Shown here: one piece after another, positions 61,445-64,000 of the stretch | Position numbering within the stretch: position 1 is the stretch's first letter | How the letters are laid out: every line of letters starts with the position of its first letter | Assembly (NCBI RefSeq): GCF_037204085.1 | Contig: NZ_JBBCBW010000006.1 | Coordinates: 217,341 to 281,340, forward strand | Length of the DNA stretch: 64,000 bases | Source: Variovorax sp037204085 | GTDB lineage: Bacteria; Pseudomonadota; Gammaproteobacteria; Burkholderiales; Burkholderiaceae_C | Direction of reading: 5' to 3' | Program-made: the position numbers and the translations under genes | The notes under the pieces: model-generated | Told to the model about the DNA's origin: nothing | Databases searched by the model: none | The model's input: only the letters and a program-made list of their open reading frames with translations

Positions 61445-63787
61445 TCAGAGCAGGATCTTGAGCGCCTGGATGCCGGCGCGCAGGCCGCCCGTCTTGATCT
61501 CCGTGCCCACGAGCTGGATGAGCGCACCGGCATCTCCCAGCGACATTGCCTTGTTCTTCCACTCCGCGCCCACGGCCTCCAGCTTCACGCCGATGGCCTG
61601 CGCCTGCACGCCGATGGCCATCGAACGCACGGCCACCACGCCCAGCGAAATGCCCGACACGTCCATGTTCAGGCCGGTGCCGCCCAGGCGGAACCACCTC
61701 CAGTCGCTGCTCTTGGAGTAGTTGTTGGTGTAGGAGATGGAGTTGTTGGTGTAGTTGACCGTCAGGTTGTTGTAGGTGTTCGACGTCGTGTTGTAGACGC
61801 TGGTGTTGATGACGTGCTGCGTCGTGTTGTGGATGTGGTTCGTCGTGTTGAAGGTCACATCCGGGGAGGTGTGCACCGTCGGGCCGGTCACTGTGGTGTT
61901 CGAGGGGCCGTTGACCAGCACGGTGTTCGAGGTGTCGATGGTGTCGTTGCGTCCGCCGCTCACGAAGCGGATCTCCTTTCCATCGATAGTGCCGTGGAAG
62001 CCGCCGGTGATCGCGAGGTTGACGCCGCCGCTGATGGTGTCGTTCAGCCCGCCGCTGAGCGTGCGCTTCTTGCCGCCCGAAATGGTCTGCGTGACACCGC
62101 CGCTGACCGTTTCGCTGAAGCCGCCGGTCACGTCGCGCATGTCGCCGCCGGTAATGGTTTCTTTCGCGCCCGCGGTAATGTCGCGCGTTTCGCCGCTCTT
62201 GTAGGTGGCCGATTCATGGCCCTTGATGAGCGTGGTGCGCGTGCCGTCGGTGGTGTGCGTTTCGTCGGCTTCCACCTCGACGTCGAGGTTGCGCTCGGCG
62301 TGCAGCAGGATCTGCTCGGCGCCGCTGCGGTCTTCGAAGCGAAGCATGTTGGCCTGGTTGGCCGCGCCGCCTGTGCTCGATCGCGTGAGGATGCCGCTGG
62401 CCGTGGCATTTGCGGGAAGCTCCCACGGCGGCATCTGGTCGTTGTTGTAGACGCGGCCGGTAATGATGGGGCGGTCGGGCTCGCCGCCGATGAAATCGAC
62501 GATCACTTCCTGGCCCACGCGCGGCATGTGCATGGTGCCGTAGTTGGCACCGGCCCAGTTACTGGACACGCGCACCCAGCACGAGCTGTTTTCGTCGGCC
62601 TGTCCATAGCGGTCCCAGCGGAACTGCAGCTTCACGCGGCCGAAGCGGTCGGTCCAGATCTCTTCAGGGCCGACCACTGTGGCGGTTTGCGGGCCGTTGG
62701 TGCGCGGCTTGGGCGTCTTGCGTGCGGGCCGGTAGGGCACGTTCGAGGGCAGCACCGTGAAGTCGAACCGGCACACCGACTCTGTGCCGGTGCCCGTGGA
62801 GTACTCGGGTTCCTGCAGGTCGTAGCGGGTTTCGGTGACCAGGTATTCGCGGTTGTCCGACTCGCGTGGGCAATGCGTCATTTCGAACAGGTAGCCCGGC
62901 GCCATGCCGACCACGTTGGTGTGGCCCGCGGCAAGCTCGTGTGCACACTGCAGCTCTTGCAGGCGAATCTTCGCGTAAGTGTCACCCTGCTGGTGCTCGC
63001 TGTAGCCGCCCAGCCATTCATAGACTTCGTACGTCGAATGGTCGTGGCCCTTGGGGTCTTGCCGCACGCTTTGCAGCGACGCGCGCGACTTCTTGAAGTC
63101 GAAGTCGTCGAGCATCACGCGACCCGAGGTGATCTGCTCGGCCACGCGCCACTGGTCGATGCAGGGCTCCATCGCATGCAGCACGCGGTCGCGCGGGCGG
63201 TACGGAATGGTGGGGTAGCCTGGAAGCTTGCGATAGCCGCCGGTGTCGTCGGCCAGCACGAGCAGGTGCGAGTTGCTGGCGTGCTCGAAGTGGTACGCGA
63301 TGCCTTCGTGTTCCATGAGGCGGTTCACAAAAGCAAAGTCGCTCTCCTGGTATTGAACGCAGTATTCCCAGGGGCGGTAATTGCCGGTGAGCCGCTTTTC
63401 AAACTCGAAGCCATATTTGCCCAGCACTTCGTCGAGCACCTCGGGCACGCTCTTGTTCTGGAAAATGCGACAGTCGGTCGTGCGTGTGAGGTACCAGAGC
63501 CACGGCTGCACCAGGGCGCGGTACACATAGTGCCGGCCGGTTTCGTTGGCGCGGCCCACCAGTTCGAAGCGCACCACGGTACCGTTGAGAAAGCGCGGCG
63601 CACCGCCGTCGGTCACCTCGATGGTGAGAGAAGTTCCAAGCAGTTTCTTCAAGTCGAGGTTGAAGCTCGGGCTGACCATGTCGACCTCGAACTCGAACAA
63701 CTGCGACAGTGCTTCCTGCCCCCGCATGGCGCGGAACTTGAGCTGCTCGGCGCTGAGTACGGTGTGGACCTGGACGGTACGCGTCAT
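61445..63787 (-). CDS. vgrG: Type VI secretion tip protein VgrG (TssI)
   Basis: This 780-residue VgrG starts at 63787 (MTRTVQVHTVLS). The gp27-like base (about 1-370) and gp5-like OB fold (about 375-455; IWTDRFGRVKLQFRWDRYG and PRVGQEVIVDFIGGEPDRP) are intact. A beta-helix needle follows, with repeats of about 8 residues ending in TGG/SGG from 530 to 605 (AKETITGG, FSETVSGG, LNDTISGG). Beyond it, residues 620-690 are asparagine/threonine-rich (NTTNHIHNTTQHV, NTTSNTYNNLTVNY), and a hydrophobic 90-residue tail (GISLGVVAVRSMAIGVQAQ, GALIQLVGTEI) ends the protein. This C-terminal extension is unusual and may load or be cargo. Confidence 0.93.
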   Translation of the reverse strand: MTRTVQVHTVLSAEQLKFRAMRGQEALSQLFEFEVDMVSPSFNLDLKKLLGTSLTIEVTDGGAPRFLNGTVVRFELVGRANETGRHYVYRALVQPWLWYLTRTTDCRIFQNKSVPEVLDEVLGKYGFEFEKRLTGNYRPWEYCVQYQESDFAFVNRLMEHEGIAYHFEHASNSHLLVLADDTGGYRKLPGYPTIPYRPRDRVLHAMEPCIDQWRVAEQITSGRVMLDDFDFKKSRASLQSVRQDPKGHDHSTYEVYEWLGGYSEHQQGDTYAKIRLQELQCAHELAAGHTNVVGMAPGYLFEMTHCPRESDNREYLVTETRYDLQEPEYSTGTGTESVCRFDFTVLPSNVPYRPARKTPKPRTNGPQTATVVGPEEIWTDRFGRVKLQFRWDRYGQADENSSCWVRVSSNWAGANYGTMHMPRVGQEVIVDFIGGEPDRPIITGRVYNNDQMPPWELPANATASGILTRSSTGGAANQANMLRFEDRSGAEQILLHAERNLDVEVEADETHTTDGTRTTLIKGHESATYKSGETRDITAGAKETITGGDMRDVTGGFSETVSGGVTQTISGGKKRTLSGGLNDTISGGVNLAITGGFHGTIDGKEIRFVSGGRNDTIDTSNTVLVNGPSNTTVTGPTVHTSPDVTFNTTNHIHNTTQHVINTSVYNTTSNTYNNLTVNYTNNSISYTNNYSKSSDWRWFRLGGTGLNMDVSGISLGVVAVRSMAIGVQAQAIGVKLEAVGAEWKNKAMSLGDAGALIQLVGTEIKTGGLRAGIQALKILL

Positions 63788-63858
63788 TCGGAAATTCCCT
63801 CGCCCTTGGGGCTTGTTCGGATGCAAAGCCTTCGGTTGGCAGTCTAGAAATTCCTTAT

Positions 63859-63872
63859 GTCATATACATGAC
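63859..63872. promoter_or_regulatory. Candidate operator upstream of vgrG
   Basis: A perfect inverted repeat GTCAT-ATAC-ATGAC lies 72 bases upstream of the vgrG start. The region is comparatively A/T-rich for this genome and lies between the gene and the dispersed repeat, where a promoter for the type VI module would be expected. No -35/-10 pair is unambiguous. Confidence 0.35.
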
Positions 63873-63911
63873 GTGGCTGTTTGGGGCTGTTGTTCTTAGG
63901 GCTGTTGTTCA

Positions 63912-64000
63912 GGGCGCGTGCACAGGCCACCGGGTACTCCCCTCCGCGAATGTCCCCCGGCCTGCGGCCTCCTCCTTTATTTCGCTGCGCGGAGCACCCG
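63912..64000. repeat. Palindromic intergenic repeat element, copy B (cut by window end)
   Basis: Positions 63912-64000 match 26872-26960 over 89 bases with three differences when aligned by eye, in the same orientation. The match includes the CTCCGCGAATGTCCCCCGG block and the GGCC-hairpin (here GGCCTGCGGCC). Only the left arm is visible. If the copy is complete, the inverted right arm should lie just past the window end. Confidence 0.85.

Noticed and set aside
61082..63847. 921-codon plus-strand ORF opposite vgrG
   Set aside because: Its sequence is Val/His/Ala/Arg-rich nonsense, while vgrG is well supported on the other strand.

Overview
The window is high-GC DNA with strong third-position G/C bias. 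That bias produces long antisense shadow ORFs over almost every real gene. Gene content and protein style point to a betaproteobacterium of the family Comamonadaceae, most like Variovorax: tandem Liv-type substrate-binding proteins, many Bug/TctC-type receptors, an AidB-like acyl-CoA dehydrogenase, and split PqiA proteins. The genus is inferred from protein style, not from a marker gene. I found no rRNA, tRNA, CRISPR array, integrase or transposase.

Layout. (1) 1-6380: a branched-chain-amino-acid-type ABC importer with two paralogous binding proteins (the first cut by the window edge), permeases LivH and LivM and ATPases LivG and LivF. A clear terminator separates the second receptor from livH, and another closes the cluster. 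(2) 6533-19693: a beta-oxidation cluster on one strand. It holds a bifunctional enoyl-CoA hydratase/3-hydroxyacyl-CoA dehydrogenase, a membrane-anchored PM20D1-like M20 hydrolase, a thiolase, two acyl-CoA dehydrogenases, two short-chain dehydrogenases, a hot-dog thioesterase, a CurA-like reductase and a GST. Read together with the importer, it could serve catabolism of N-acyl amino acids or branched/aromatic acids (inference). (3) 19717-26846: small regulatory and redox loci, comprising an orphan ABC ATPase, two LysR regulators each divergent from a target gene, an azoreductase-like protein, an MFS exporter with an aldo/keto reductase, and a hydratase.

(4) 26872-27126: a palindromic intergenic repeat element. 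A second copy begins at 63912 and runs off the window end. (5) 27163-33949: a glyoxylate/2-hydroxyacid locus with a TctC receptor, a class V aminotransferase, a divergent GntR regulator with matching operator pairs, a large FAD/Fe-S oxidoreductase, and an Ogt DNA repair protein. (6) 33971-44388: envelope and export genes, comprising an M48 protease with a small FlgA-like secreted partner, three MFS exporters and a pqiA-pqiA-pqiB-pqiC lipid-transport operon. (7) 44409-56062: an S9 peptidase lipoprotein, a two-component system, a VOC/PhnB gene remnant, a MATE exporter with a DUF2239 protein behind an operator-controlled, probably leaderless promoter, Tex, a patatin-like protein and another TctC receptor.

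(8) 56087-63787: a compact type VI secretion accessory module on the minus strand, read as vgrG, a small membrane protein, a DUF2169-pentapeptide fusion, a second pentapeptide-repeat protein, DUF3540 and a PAAR-like DUF4150 spike protein. The genes touch or overlap. No conventional toxin is encoded, so the pentapeptide proteins are the candidate cargo or adaptors. This module, together with the flanking repeat, is the most interesting part of the window.
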